64,000 nucleotides of DNA from NCBI RefSeq assembly GCF_900119365.1, contig NZ_FPJO01000003.1, positions 186,001-250,000 on the forward strand. Direction: 5' to 3'. Shown here in pieces: positions 35,460-44,830 of this stretch (position 1 is the first letter of the stretch; each line of letters opens with the position of its first letter). Below the pieces are notes generated by a model. The model had not been told where the DNA came from. It was given only the letters and a program-made list of their open reading frames with translations, and made no database searches. Source of the stretch: Streptomyces atratus. Lineage in GTDB: Bacteria > Actinomycetota > Actinomycetes > Streptomycetales > Streptomycetaceae. Both the position numbers and the translations under genes were made by a program.

Positions 35460-38400
35460 ATGGCCTCGTCGCCGACCCCTTCCGCCGACAGCCGGAACCG
35501 AGCCGAAGCCCTCCGCGAGGCGCTCGCCACCCGTGTGGTGGTGGCCGACGGTGCCATGGGCACCATGCTCCAGGCACAGGACCCGAGTCTTGAGGACTTC
35601 CAGAACCTCGAGGGCTGCAACGAGATCCTGAACGTCACCCGCCCCGACATCGTGCGCTCGGTGCACGAGGAGTACTTCGCCGTCGGCGTGGACTGCGTCG
35701 AGACGAACACCTTCGGCGCCAACCTGGCGGCCCTGGGCGAGTACGACATTCCCGAGCGGGTCTTCGAGCTCTCCGAGTCCGGCGCGCGCATCGCCCGCGA
35801 GGTCGCCGACGAGTTCACCGCCTCCACCGGACAGCAGCGCTGGGTGCTCGGCTCGATGGGCCCGGGTACGAAGCTGCCGACGCTGGGCCACGCCCCGTAC
35901 ACCAAGCTCCGCGACGCCTATCAGCAGAACGCCGAGGGCATGATCGCCGGCGGCGCCGACGCCCTCCTGGTCGAGACCACCCAGGACCTGCTCCAGACCA
36001 AGGCCTCCATCATCGGCGCCCGCCGCGCACTGGAGGCCACCGGAGCCGACCTCCCCGTGATCTGTTCCGTCACCGTCGAGACGACCGGCACCATGCTGCT
36101 CGGCTCCGAGATCGGCGCGGCGCTCACCGCCCTGGAGCCCCTCGGTATCGACCTCATCGGCCTGAACTGCGCCACCGGCCCCGCCGAGATGAGCGAGCAC
36201 CTGCGCTACCTCGCCCGGCACTCCCGCATCCCGCTCTCCTGCATGCCCAACGCAGGCCTCCCCGTGCTCGGCAAGGACGGCGCGCACTACCCGCTGTCCC
36301 CGGCCGAGCTCGCCGACGCGCAGCAGACCTTCGTCCAGGAGTACGGCCTCTCGCTGGTCGGCGGCTGCTGCGGTACGACCCCGGAGCACCTGCGCCAGGT
36401 CGTCGAGCGGGTCCGCGGCGCGGCCGTCACCCCCCGCACCGCGCACCCCGAGCCGGGTGCCGCCTCCCTCTACCAGACCGTTCCGTTCCGCCAGGACACC
36501 TCGTACCTCGCGATCGGTGAGCGTACGAACGCCAACGGGTCGAAGAAGTTCCGCGAGGCCATGCTCGAAGCCCGCTGGGACGACTGCGTGGAGATGGCCC
36601 GCGACCAGATCCGGGAGGGCGCGCACATGCTCGACCTCTGCGTCGACTACGTGGGCCGCGACGGTGTGGCGGACATGGAGGAGCTGGCCGGCCGGTTCGC
36701 CACCGCGTCCACCCTCCCGATCGTGCTGGACTCGACGGAGCTGCCCGTACTGCGGGCCGGTCTGGAGAAGCTGGGCGGCCGTGCCGTCCTGAACTCGGTC
36801 AACTACGAGGACGGCGACGGTCCCGAGTCCCGGTTCGCCAAGGTCACCGCGCTGGCCGTGGAGCACGGCGCCGCGCTGATCGCACTGACCATCGACGAGG
36901 AGGGCCAGGCCCGCACCGTCGAGCACAAGGTCGCCGTCGCCGAGCGGCTGATCGCGGACCTGACCGGCAACTGGGGCATCCAGGAGTCGGACATCCTCAT
37001 CGACACCCTGACCTTCACCATCTGCACCGGGCAGGAGGAGTCGCGGGGGGACGGCATCGCCACGATCGGGGCGATCCGCGAGCTGAAGAAGCGCCACCCC
37101 GATGTGCAGACCACGCTGGGCCTGTCCAACATCTCCTTCGGCCTCAACCCGGCCGCCCGTGTCGTGCTGAACTCCGTCTTCCTCGACGAGTGCGTCAAGG
37201 CCGGCCTCGACTCCGCGATCGTGCACGCCTCCAAGATCCTGCCGATCGCCCGCCTGGAGGAGGAGCAGGTCAAGGTCGCCCTCGACCTGATCTACGACCG
37301 CCGCGCCGAGGACTACGACCCGCTCCAGAAGCTCATGGAGCTCTTCGAGGGCGTCAGCACGAAGTCCATGAAGGCGGGCAAGGCCGAGGAGCTCCTGGCC
37401 CTGCCGCTCGAAGAGCGACTCCAGCGCCGCATCATCGACGGTGAGAAGAACGGCCTGGAGAGCGACCTCGACGAGGCGCTGCAGACCCGCCCGGCCCTCG
37501 ACATCGTCAACGACACCCTCCTGGAGGGCATGAAGGTCGTCGGCGAGCTCTTCGGCTCCGGCCAGATGCAGCTGCCCTTCGTCCTCCAGTCCGCCGAGGT
37601 CATGAAGACCGCGGTGGCGTACCTCGAACCGCACATGGAGAAGTCCGACGCCGAGGGCAAGGGCACCATCGTCCTGGCCACGGTCCGCGGCGACGTCCAC
37701 GACATCGGCAAGAACCTCGTCGACATCATCCTGTCCAACAACGGCTACAACGTCGTCAACCTCGGCATCAAGCAGCCCGTATCCGCGATCCTGGAAGCCG
37801 CCGAGGAACACCGGGCCGACGTCATCGGCATGTCCGGCCTCCTGGTCAAGTCCACCGTGATCATGAAAGAGAACCTGGAGGAGCTGAACCAGCGCAAGCT
37901 GGCCGCCGACTTCCCCGTCATCCTCGGCGGCGCGGCCCTCACCCGGGCCTACGTCGAGCAGGACCTCCACGAGATCTACGAGGGCGAGGTCCGCTACGCC
38001 CGCGACGCGTTCGAGGGGCTGCGCCTGATGGACGCGCTGATCGCGGTCAAGCGCGGTGTCCCGGGTGCGGTCCTGCCCGAGCTGAAGCAGCGCCGGGTGC
38101 CCAAGCGGGACACCGCGGTCCTGGAGGTCGACGAGCCGGAGGAGGGCGTCCGCTCCGACGTCGCCGTCGACAACCCGGTCCCCGAGCCGCCCTTCTGGGG
38201 CACCCGGGTCGTCAAGGGCATCCAGCTCAAGGAGTACGCGTCCTGGCTCGACGAGGGCGCCCTCTTCAAGGGCCAGTGGGGACTGAAGCAGGCCCGTGCC
38301 GGCGACGGACCGACGTACGAGGAGCTGGTGGAGACCGAGGGCCGCCCGCACCTGCGCGGCTGGCTCGACAAGCTCCACACCGAGAACCTCCTGGAAGCCG

Positions 38401-38972
38401 CCGTCGTCTACGGCTACTTCCCGTGCGTGTCCAAGGGCGACGACCTGATCCTGCTCCACGAGGACGGCTCCGAGCGGACCCGCTTCACCTTCCCGCGCCA
38501 GCGCCGCGGCCGCCGCCTCTGCCTCGCGGACTTCTTCCGCCCCGAGGAGTCCGGCGAGAAGGACGTGATCGGTCTCCAGGTCGTCACCGTCGGCTCGAAG
38601 ATCGGCGGCGAGACCGCGAAGCTCTTCGAGGCGAACTCCTACCGCGACTACCTGGAGCTGCACGGCCTGTCCGTACAGCTGGCCGAGGCCCTCGCCGAGT
38701 ACTGGCACGCCCGGGTCCGCTCGGAGCTGGGATTCGGCGGCGAGGACCCGACCGATGTCGAGGACATGTTCGCGCTGAAGTACCGGGGGGCACGTTTCTC
38801 CCTCGGCTACGGCGCCTGCCCCGATCTGGAGGACCGGGCGAAGATCGCCGAGCTGCTCCGGCCGGAGCGGATCGGGGTGCACCTCTCGGAGGAATTCCAG
38901 CTGCATCCGGAGCAGTCCACCGACGCGATCGTCATCCACCACCCGGAGGCGAAGTACTTCAACGCGCGGTAA
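35460..38972 (+). CDS. metH: Cobalamin-dependent methionine synthase MetH
   Basis: This enzyme transfers a methyl group from methyltetrahydrofolate to homocysteine through cobalamin. The 1170-residue protein has the homocysteine domain with zinc Cys residues in GLNCATGP and GGCCGTT (about 234 and 300). The pterin domain starts near YLAIGERTNANGSKKF. The B12 domain has DVHDIGKN (about 745) and GMSGLLVKSTVIM, followed by the C-terminal AdoMet-binding activation domain. ATG at 35460 gives a short leader. A 14-base duplication covers the last codons and stop and is repeated eight bases later. Confidence 0.95.
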   Translation: MASSPTPSADSRNRAEALREALATRVVVADGAMGTMLQAQDPSLEDFQNLEGCNEILNVTRPDIVRSVHEEYFAVGVDCVETNTFGANLAALGEYDIPERVFELSESGARIAREVADEFTASTGQQRWVLGSMGPGTKLPTLGHAPYTKLRDAYQQNAEGMIAGGADALLVETTQDLLQTKASIIGARRALEATGADLPVICSVTVETTGTMLLGSEIGAALTALEPLGIDLIGLNCATGPAEMSEHLRYLARHSRIPLSCMPNAGLPVLGKDGAHYPLSPAELADAQQTFVQEYGLSLVGGCCGTTPEHLRQVVERVRGAAVTPRTAHPEPGAASLYQTVPFRQDTSYLAIGERTNANGSKKFREAMLEARWDDCVEMARDQIREGAHMLDLCVDYVGRDGVADMEELAGRFATASTLPIVLDSTELPVLRAGLEKLGGRAVLNSVNYEDGDGPESRFAKVTALAVEHGAALIALTIDEEGQARTVEHKVAVAERLIADLTGNWGIQESDILIDTLTFTICTGQEESRGDGIATIGAIRELKKRHPDVQTTLGLSNISFGLNPAARVVLNSVFLDECVKAGLDSAIVHASKILPIARLEEEQVKVALDLIYDRRAEDYDPLQKLMELFEGVSTKSMKAGKAEELLALPLEERLQRRIIDGEKNGLESDLDEALQTRPALDIVNDTLLEGMKVVGELFGSGQMQLPFVLQSAEVMKTAVAYLEPHMEKSDAEGKGTIVLATVRGDVHDIGKNLVDIILSNNGYNVVNLGIKQPVSAILEAAEEHRADVIGMSGLLVKSTVIMKENLEELNQRKLAADFPVILGGAALTRAYVEQDLHEIYEGEVRYARDAFEGLRLMDALIAVKRGVPGAVLPELKQRRVPKRDTAVLEVDEPEEGVRSDVAVDNPVPEPPFWGTRVVKGIQLKEYASWLDEGALFKGQWGLKQARAGDGPTYEELVETEGRPHLRGWLDKLHTENLLEAAVVYGYFPCVSKGDDLILLHEDGSERTRFTFPRQRRGRRLCLADFFRPEESGEKDVIGLQVVTVGSKIGGETAKLFEANSYRDYLELHGLSVQLAEALAEYWHARVRSELGFGGEDPTDVEDMFALKYRGARFSLGYGACPDLEDRAKIAELLRPERIGVHLSEEFQLHPEQSTDAIVIHHPEAKYFNAR

Positions 38973-38993
38973 GGCGCCGTTCAACGCGCGGTA
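38958..38993 (+). repeat. Direct 14-bp repeat at the metH end
   Basis: TTCAACGCGCGGTA occurs at 38958-38971 (the last codons and part of the stop of metH) and again at 38980-38993. Confidence 0.7.
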
Positions 38994-39093
38994 GCAGGAC
39001 AAGTCGTACACTTGTCGGTCCAGTGCAGGCCGGTCGCCCCTTCCCACGGGAAATGGCGGCCGGCCTTCTCGTCCCTTACGGAAGGTGTGCCGG

Positions 39094-39795
39094 ATGACCA
39101 GCACGGTCCCCGCGTCCTTGACCCGCACGGCCGAAGGCGCCGCGCTCCAGGCCGTCCTCCTCGACATGGACGGCACCCTCGTCGACACCGAGGGCTTCTG
39201 GTGGGACGCGGAGGTGGAGGTCTTCGCCGAGCTCGGTCACCGGCTCGACGAGGCATGGCGGGACGTGGTGGTCGGCGGGCCGATGACCCGCAGCGCGGGC
39301 TACCTGATGGATGTCACCGGCGCGGACGTCACCCTCGACGAACTCACCGTGCTGCTCAACGACCGCTTCGAGAAGCGCATCGGCCGCGGTGTGCCGCTGA
39401 TGCCGGGCGCGGCACGGCTGCTGGCCGAGCTGGCCAGGCACGAGATTCCCACGGCCCTGGTCTCCGCCTCGCACCGCCGGATCATCGACCGGGTGCTCGA
39501 CTCGGTGGGCCGTCACCACTTCGCCCTCACCGTCGCGGGCGACGAGGTCATCCGCACGAAGCCGCACCCGGAGCCCTACCTCACCGCCGCCTCCGGCTTC
39601 GGCGCGGACCCCGAGTGCTGCGCGGTGATCGAGGACACCGCGACCGGTGTCGCGGCCGCGGAAGCGGCGGGCTGCCGGGTGGTCGCCGTACCGTCCGTCG
39701 CTCCCATCGCCCCCGCGTCCGGCCGGGTGGTCGTGCGTTCCCTCGAAGAGGTCGATCTCGATTTTCTCCGGCGCCTGGTCACGGGAAAGCGGTGA
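39094..39795 (+). CDS. HAD-family hydrolase
   Basis: This 233-residue phosphatase or phosphoglucomutase-like enzyme has HAD motif I in LLDMDGTLVDTEG (Asp22 and Asp24), motif II in ALVSASHR, motif III Lys in IRTKPHPEPY and motif IV in CCAVIEDTATG. A helical cap lies between motifs I and II. The ATG at 39094 has GGAAGG at good spacing. It follows metH by 121 bases. The substrate is unknown. Confidence 0.88.
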   Translation: MTSTVPASLTRTAEGAALQAVLLDMDGTLVDTEGFWWDAEVEVFAELGHRLDEAWRDVVVGGPMTRSAGYLMDVTGADVTLDELTVLLNDRFEKRIGRGVPLMPGAARLLAELARHEIPTALVSASHRRIIDRVLDSVGRHHFALTVAGDEVIRTKPHPEPYLTAASGFGADPECCAVIEDTATGVAAAEAAGCRVVAVPSVAPIAPASGRVVVRSLEEVDLDFLRRLVTGKR

Positions 39796-40160
39796 TCCGC
39801 GTACCGAGAGTGTTTCTGTGAATAAACAGAAAAGCTCCTGGTGGTGGATGGTGCATTTTCTGTCGCGCGCACGTGTGGGCGAGTCGGGTGAGAAGTAAAG
39901 GATTCGAACAGCCCGGTGCGTGAGCTTTCTCACCCGAATGCACTTCGGGCTGCTTTCAGGATCGCCCGACGTGTCCGTTTTGAGGCATTGAAATGTCCCG
40001 GTTCATATGGATATTGGCGAAGCCCTTTCGGTACGGGAAACGGCTCGCCGCTAATTCGCATCACCATCCGATTAGGCGCCGGCACTTCTCCGGTCCGGCA
40101 TTGCCGACGCCGCCTACTAATGTCGCTTTCTCCATGCCCGGATGAGGGAGAGCGTCCAAG
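39796..40160. other. Gene-free, relatively AT-rich 365-base leader
   Basis: No gene is supported here. The stretch is visibly richer in A and T than its neighbours (for example GTGAATAAACAGAAAAGC near 39818). It contains a branched inverted structure between AGCCCG at 39910-39915 and CGGGCT at 39946-39951, with an inner GTGAG/CTCAC hairpin that could terminate the HAD transcript. The right half should hold the promoter of the solute-binding protein gene. Confidence 0.5.
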
Positions 40161-41762
40161 ATGAACCGCAAGACTCTGGTGCTGCCGGCCGTCGTCGGCC
40201 TGCTCGCACCCGTACTCGCCGCCTGCGGCGCGTCGGGTGACGGGAGCGATGGCAGGGCTGCCATCGTTGTCGGCACCACGGACCAGTTCGTCGCCTCGAA
40301 GGACAACCCCGCGCCGCTCGATCCCGCCATCGGCTACGAAGCCGGCGTGTGGAACGTGCTCCGGCAGACCGTGCAGACCCTGGTGCATGTGCCGCGCGGC
40401 GGCGGCGAGCCGGTGCCCGAAGCCGCGGAGAGCTGCACCTTCACGGACACGCAGAACGAGAGCTACCGCTGCAAGCTGCGCAGCGGTCTGAAGTTCTCCG
40501 ACGGCAAGGCCGTCACCGCCGACGACGTGAAGTACTCCATCGACCGCGTCATCCGCATCGATGCCCCCAACGGGCCCGTCACCCTGCTCGACAACATCGA
40601 CACGGTCGAGACACAGGGCGAGCGGGAGATCATCTTCCATCTGCGCGCGCCGGACGCCACGTTCCCGTACAAGCTCGCCACCCCGGTCGCCGGGATCGTG
40701 CCGCGGAGCCAGTACGCGGCGAAGTCCGCGCGTACCGGATTCCAGGTGGACGGCTCCGGCCCGTACACCATGAAGCCGGAGGTCGAGCACCACCAGCTCG
40801 TCAAGGCGGTCTTCACCAGGAACCCTCACTACAAGGGGGATCTGAAGGTGCGGAACGAGAAGGTCGAGCTGGACGTCTTCCCCGACCCGAAGGCCATGGG
40901 CAAGGCCCTCGACAGCCAGAAGATCGACATGATGGCCCGCTCCATGTCGCCCGAGCAGTCCCAGCAGATGCTCGAACAGCCCAAGGACGGAATCAAGCTC
41001 ACCGAGATGCCCGGCCTCGCCATCCATTTCCTGGGCTTCAACACCAACGACCCGGCCGTCAAGAACAAGGCCGTCCGCCAGGCCATGGCCCAGATCATCG
41101 ACCGCGGTGAGATCGCGAGCAAGGTGTACGGCACCACGGCCGAGCCGCTGTACTCACTGATCCCGTCCGGAATCACCGCGCACGCCAACTCGTTCTACAA
41201 CAAGTACAGCGAACCCAGCACCGAGAAGGCCGCGGCGATCCTGAACGCCGCGGGTGTCGACACCCCGGTGAAACTCACGCTCCACTACCCGACCGACCGC
41301 GTCGGCGCCGGCACCGCCGCCGAGTTCGGAACCCTCAAGAAGCAGTTCGACGACACCGGGCTGTTCGACGTCTCCGTCCAGGGAACCCCGTGGGCCAAGT
41401 ACCGCCCGGCACAGCTGCGCGGCGACTACGCCGTCTACGGCATGGGCTGGTTCCCCGACTTCCCGGACCCCGACAACTTCACGGCGCCGTTCCTCGACCG
41501 GAAAAACTTCCTCAACTCGCCCTACACGTCGGCCCTGGCGCAGAAGACGCTCATCCCGCAGTCCCGCCGCGAGACCGATCGCAGCGCCGCGGCCAAGACC
41601 TTCCAGCGGCTCCAGGACGTCGTCGCAACGGACGTGCCCGTACTGCCGATCTGGCAGGGCAAGCAGTACGCCGCCTCGCGCGACGGACTCACCGGCGTCG
41701 AATGGGCGGTCAACTCCTCCGCCGACCTCCAGCTGTGGGAGCTCGCGAAGGATGCCCGCTGA
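40161..41762 (+). CDS. Family-5 (oligopeptide/dipeptide-type) solute-binding lipoprotein
   Basis: This 533-residue secreted lipoprotein has a lipobox in LLAPVLAACG (Cys about 22). The SBP_bac_5 fold shows TDQFVASKDNPAPLDPA, FSDGKAVTADDVKYSIDRVI and GSGPYTM. No ABC permease or ATPase gene is adjacent, so it must work with components encoded elsewhere or serve as a sensor. The ATG has GGGAGAG upstream. A perfect terminator follows. Confidence 0.88.
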   Translation: MNRKTLVLPAVVGLLAPVLAACGASGDGSDGRAAIVVGTTDQFVASKDNPAPLDPAIGYEAGVWNVLRQTVQTLVHVPRGGGEPVPEAAESCTFTDTQNESYRCKLRSGLKFSDGKAVTADDVKYSIDRVIRIDAPNGPVTLLDNIDTVETQGEREIIFHLRAPDATFPYKLATPVAGIVPRSQYAAKSARTGFQVDGSGPYTMKPEVEHHQLVKAVFTRNPHYKGDLKVRNEKVELDVFPDPKAMGKALDSQKIDMMARSMSPEQSQQMLEQPKDGIKLTEMPGLAIHFLGFNTNDPAVKNKAVRQAMAQIIDRGEIASKVYGTTAEPLYSLIPSGITAHANSFYNKYSEPSTEKAAAILNAAGVDTPVKLTLHYPTDRVGAGTAAEFGTLKKQFDDTGLFDVSVQGTPWAKYRPAQLRGDYAVYGMGWFPDFPDPDNFTAPFLDRKNFLNSPYTSALAQKTLIPQSRRETDRSAAAKTFQRLQDVVATDVPVLPIWQGKQYAASRDGLTGVEWAVNSSADLQLWELAKDAR

Positions 41763-41773
41763 GCCAGGACGGC

Positions 41774-41812
41774 ACCCCGGTCCGGGCGAGGAACCCCCGC
41801 CCGGACCGGGGT
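41774..41812. terminator. Bidirectional terminator
   Basis: A perfect 15-bp stem ACCCCGGTCCGGGCG (41774-41788) pairs with 41798-41812, between convergent genes. Confidence 0.8.
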
Positions 41813-41819
41813 CGGGTCA

Positions 41820-42491
41820 CTACTGGGCGCCGGGGCGCACCAGACCGCTCTCGTACGCGTACACGGCGGCCTGCACGCGGTCGCGCAGCCCGAGCTTGGT
41901 CAGCACATGGCCGACATGCGTCTTGACCGTCGTCTCGCTGACGAACAGATCCGCGGCGATCTCCGCGTTCGACAGACCGCGTGCCACCAGCTTCAGCACC
42001 TCGACCTCGCGGTCGGTCAGCGTGTGCAGGGTGTCGGGCACCGACTCCTCGCCGGACGGCAGATGGTCCGCGTACTTGTCGAGAAGCCTGCGGGTGATGC
42101 TCGGCGCGAGCATCGCCTCGCCCGCCGCGACCACCCGGATGGCCTGCACCAGCTCATTGGCCGGAGCGTCCTTCAGCAGGAAGCCGCTGGCGCCGGCGCG
42201 CAGGGCTTCCACCACGTACTCGTCGAGATCGAACGTGGTCAGCACCAGCACCTTCGCCGGGCCGTCGCGGCCCGGCCCGGTGATCTGGCGCGTCGCCTCC
42301 ACGCCGTCCATCCGTGGCATGCGGATGTCCATCAGCACCACATCGGGCTGCAGCGCCCGCACCTGGTCGAGAGCCTGGAGACCGTCACCGGCCTCGCCCA
42401 CCACCGCCAGATCGCCCTCCGCCTCCAGAATCATCCGGAAGCCGGTACGCAGCAGCGGTTGGTCGTCGACCAGTAGGACGCGGATAGCCAC
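41820..42491 (-). CDS. NarL/LuxR-type response regulator without adjacent kinase
   Basis: This 223-residue regulator has a receiver domain (DD pair in LLVDDQPLL, phospho-Asp in VLMDIRMPRMDG, Thr in VLTTFD, Lys in LLKDAPANEL). A LuxR HTH follows (LTDREVEVLKLVARGLSNAE, about 158-177). The receiver looks competent for phosphorylation. No histidine kinase gene lies nearby, so its partner is unlinked. GTG at 42491 is chosen. The RecB-like gene ends 10 bases upstream on the same strand. Confidence 0.9.
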   Translation of the reverse strand: MAIRVLLVDDQPLLRTGFRMILEAEGDLAVVGEAGDGLQALDQVRALQPDVVLMDIRMPRMDGVEATRQITGPGRDGPAKVLVLTTFDLDEYVVEALRAGASGFLLKDAPANELVQAIRVVAAGEAMLAPSITRRLLDKYADHLPSGEESVPDTLHTLTDREVEVLKLVARGLSNAEIAADLFVSETTVKTHVGHVLTKLGLRDRVQAAVYAYESGLVRPGAQ

Positions 42492-42501
42492 AGGGTCTCC
42501 T

Positions 42502-43413
42502 TCACGGTCCTTCGAGGGCCACAGGCCGGCCGGCCTCAGCGCGGACCGGATCCATTCTGCCCTGCACATCCTGCCCCGGCTCCGCCGGGCGGACCGTCAA
42601 CGGATAGACCGGGGGAGTACCACCGAATTCAGGACAAACCGACTGGTGGTCGCACCAGCCACAGAGCTTCGTCGGCCGGGGCCGCCACTCGCCCGTCTCC
42701 GTGGCCAGCCGGATCGCGTCCCACAGCGCCAGCAGCTTGCGCTCCACCCGCTCCAGGTCCGCCACCACCGGGTCGTACGTCAGGATGTCCCCGCTGCCGA
42801 GGTAGACCAGCTGGAGCCGGCGCGGCACCACACCCTTCAGCCGCCAGATCACCAGGGCGTAGAACTTCATCTGGAAGAGCGCACCCTCCGCGTACTCCGG
42901 GCGCGGCGCCTTCCCCGTCTTGTAGTCGACGATCCGGACCTCGCCCGTCGGCGCCACGTCGATCCGGTCGATCACCCCGCGCAGCCGCAGCCCCGACTCC
43001 AGCTCCGTCTCGACGAAGAGCTCCCGCTCGGCGGGCTCGAGGCGCGTCGGATCCTCCAGCGAGAACCACCGCTCCACCAGGCCCGCCGCCTCCGAGAGCC
43101 AGCGCGAGAGCCGCTCGCCCCCGGCATCCTCGGCGAACAGCTCCGACAGCTCCGGCTTCGACTCCAGCAGCCGGTCCCACTGGGCGGGGACCAGAGCCGT
43201 GGCCCGGCCCGCCGTGCGCTCCACCGCGGGGTTGTCGAAGAGCCGCTCCAGCACCGCATGCACCAGCGTGCCCCGGGTAGCCGCCTCACTGGGCCTCTCC
43301 GGCAGCCTGTCGATGACCCGGAAGCGGTACAGCAGCGGACACTGCATGAAATCGCTCGCCCGCGACGGCGACAGGGACGAAGGCGGCTGAGCGGGCCGCG
43401 GCAGGGTGGTCAT
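42502..43413 (-). CDS. RecB/Cas4-like PD-(D/E)XK nuclease with Fe-S cluster motif
   Basis: This 303-residue single-domain nuclease is of the kind annotated as RecB-family exonuclease in actinobacteria. The nuclease core shows RGTLVHAVLE, GVIDRIDVAP and VDYKTGKAP with the catalytic Asp and Lys. Four Cys (MQCPLLYRF near residue 24 and CGWCDHQSVC near 272) fit the Fe-S cluster of AddB/Cas4-type enzymes. No CRISPR array or cas genes are nearby. A DNA end-processing role is inferred. Confidence 0.85.
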   Translation of the reverse strand: MTTLPRPAQPPSSLSPSRASDFMQCPLLYRFRVIDRLPERPSEAATRGTLVHAVLERLFDNPAVERTAGRATALVPAQWDRLLESKPELSELFAEDAGGERLSRWLSEAAGLVERWFSLEDPTRLEPAERELFVETELESGLRLRGVIDRIDVAPTGEVRIVDYKTGKAPRPEYAEGALFQMKFYALVIWRLKGVVPRRLQLVYLGSGDILTYDPVVADLERVERKLLALWDAIRLATETGEWRPRPTKLCGWCDHQSVCPEFGGTPPVYPLTVRPAEPGQDVQGRMDPVRAEAGRPVALEGP

Positions 43414-43518
43414 GTCGAAGACCCTACGGCCCGCCACTGACAGCGGGCGGCATACCATCGACCACACAGCCTCGAACACTGCATGATCGTGCCTCAGGGC
43501 ACCGACCGAAGGGACCCC

Positions 43519-44769
43519 GTGGACGAGAGCGGCGACAGCGGGCGGCCGCAGCCCGGCGCAGGGGGAACGACCCCTGGCACCGGCCCCGGCAAGGGTGAAC
43601 CGCAGCGCCCCGAAGAGCCCGGGGGCGGCCTTCTCATGGGCCGTCCCTTCGGTGTGCCGGTGTACGTCGCGCCCAGCTGGTTCCTGGTGGCCGCGCTGAT
43701 CACCTGGGTCTTCGGCGGCCAGCTCGACCGGGTGCTGCCCGAACTGGGCACGGCGCGCTATCTGGTCTCCCTCTTCTTCGCGATCGCCTTCTACGCCTCC
43801 GTGCTCGTCCACGAACTCGCCCACACCGTCGTGGCGCTGCGCTACAAGCTGCCGGTGCGCCGCATCCAGCTCCAGTTCTTCGGCGGCGTCTCCGAGATCG
43901 AGAAGGAGTCCGAGACCCCGGGGCGCGAATTCATGCTCGCCTTCGTGGGGCCGCTGCTCTCCCTGGTGCTCGCGGGCGTGTTCTACGTCGGGATGAAGTT
44001 CGTCGCCCCCGGCACCGTGCCCGGTGTCCTGCTCGCCGGACTGATGATCTCCAACCTGCTGGTGGCCGCCTTCAACCTCCTCCCCGGCCTCCCGCTGGAC
44101 GGCGGGCGGATGCTCCGCGCCGTCGTCTGGAAGATCACCGGACGGCCGATGAGCGGCACCGTCGCCGCCGCCTGGGTCGGCCGCGCCCTCGCCGTCATCA
44201 CCCTGATCGGTCTGCCGCTGCTCACCCACACCGGGACCTTCGGCAACGACCCCGGCGACCTCAGCGGCATGGACACCATCACCGACGCGCTGCTCGCCGC
44301 CATCCTCGCCGCGATCATCTGGACCGGAGCGGGCAACAGTCTGCGCATGGCCCGCCTGCGCGAACACCTCCCCGAGCTGCGCGCCCGCACCCTCACCCGG
44401 CGCGCCGTCCCGGTGGAGTCCGCCACCCCGCTCTCCGAGGCCCTGCGCCGGGCCAACGAGGCGGGCGCCCGCGCCCTCGTCGTCGTCGACGGACACGGCG
44501 AGCCCAAGGGCATCGTCCGGGAGACGGCCATCGTGGGCGTGCCGGAACACCGCCGCCCCTGGGTGGCCGTCAGCGGCCTCGCCCAGGACCTCACCGAAGG
44601 CATGAAGGTCTCCGCCGAGCTGTCCGGCGAGGCGCTCCTGGACCGGCTCAAGGCCAGCCCGGCCACCGAGTACCTCGTCCTGGAGGAGACCGGCGAGATC
44701 TACGGCGTCCTCTCCACCACCGACGTCGAACGCGCGTTCGTCGCCGCCCTGGCCAGGCCGGCCGCCTGA
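43519..44769 (+). CDS. Site-2 protease (M50) with CBS domains
   Basis: This 416-residue integral membrane zinc protease has HELAHTVVA (His ligands and catalytic Glu) and NLLPGLPLDGGRML (Asp ligand) between membrane helices. Two CBS-like units fill about residues 275-405. GTG at 43519 is preferred because GAAGGGACCCC precedes it. ATG at 43483 is the alternative. The substrate, perhaps a membrane-bound regulator, is unknown. Confidence 0.88.
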   Translation: MDESGDSGRPQPGAGGTTPGTGPGKGEPQRPEEPGGGLLMGRPFGVPVYVAPSWFLVAALITWVFGGQLDRVLPELGTARYLVSLFFAIAFYASVLVHELAHTVVALRYKLPVRRIQLQFFGGVSEIEKESETPGREFMLAFVGPLLSLVLAGVFYVGMKFVAPGTVPGVLLAGLMISNLLVAAFNLLPGLPLDGGRMLRAVVWKITGRPMSGTVAAAWVGRALAVITLIGLPLLTHTGTFGNDPGDLSGMDTITDALLAAILAAIIWTGAGNSLRMARLREHLPELRARTLTRRAVPVESATPLSEALRRANEAGARALVVVDGHGEPKGIVRETAIVGVPEHRRPWVAVSGLAQDLTEGMKVSAELSGEALLDRLKASPATEYLVLEETGEIYGVLSTTDVERAFVAALARPAA

Positions 44770-44830
44770 CCGCCGGGGCCCGCCCCGGGCTCGCGGTCGG
44801 CGCCCCGGGAATCACCGGTACGCTGGTCAC

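Noticed and set aside
34680..39188. A minus-strand reading frame of about 1500 codons opposite metH
   Set aside because: It is the antisense shadow of metH in very high-GC DNA. Its composition is unlike a real protein and it lacks recognisable domains.
39916..40164. Possible small protein gene before the solute-binding protein
   Set aside because: No ribosome binding site, biased Arg-rich content and overlap with the next start make it unlikely.
42502..43413. Cas4-like nuclease as a sign of a CRISPR system
   Set aside because: No repeat array or cas genes are present. Single-gene RecB-like nucleases with four Cys are common in actinobacteria.
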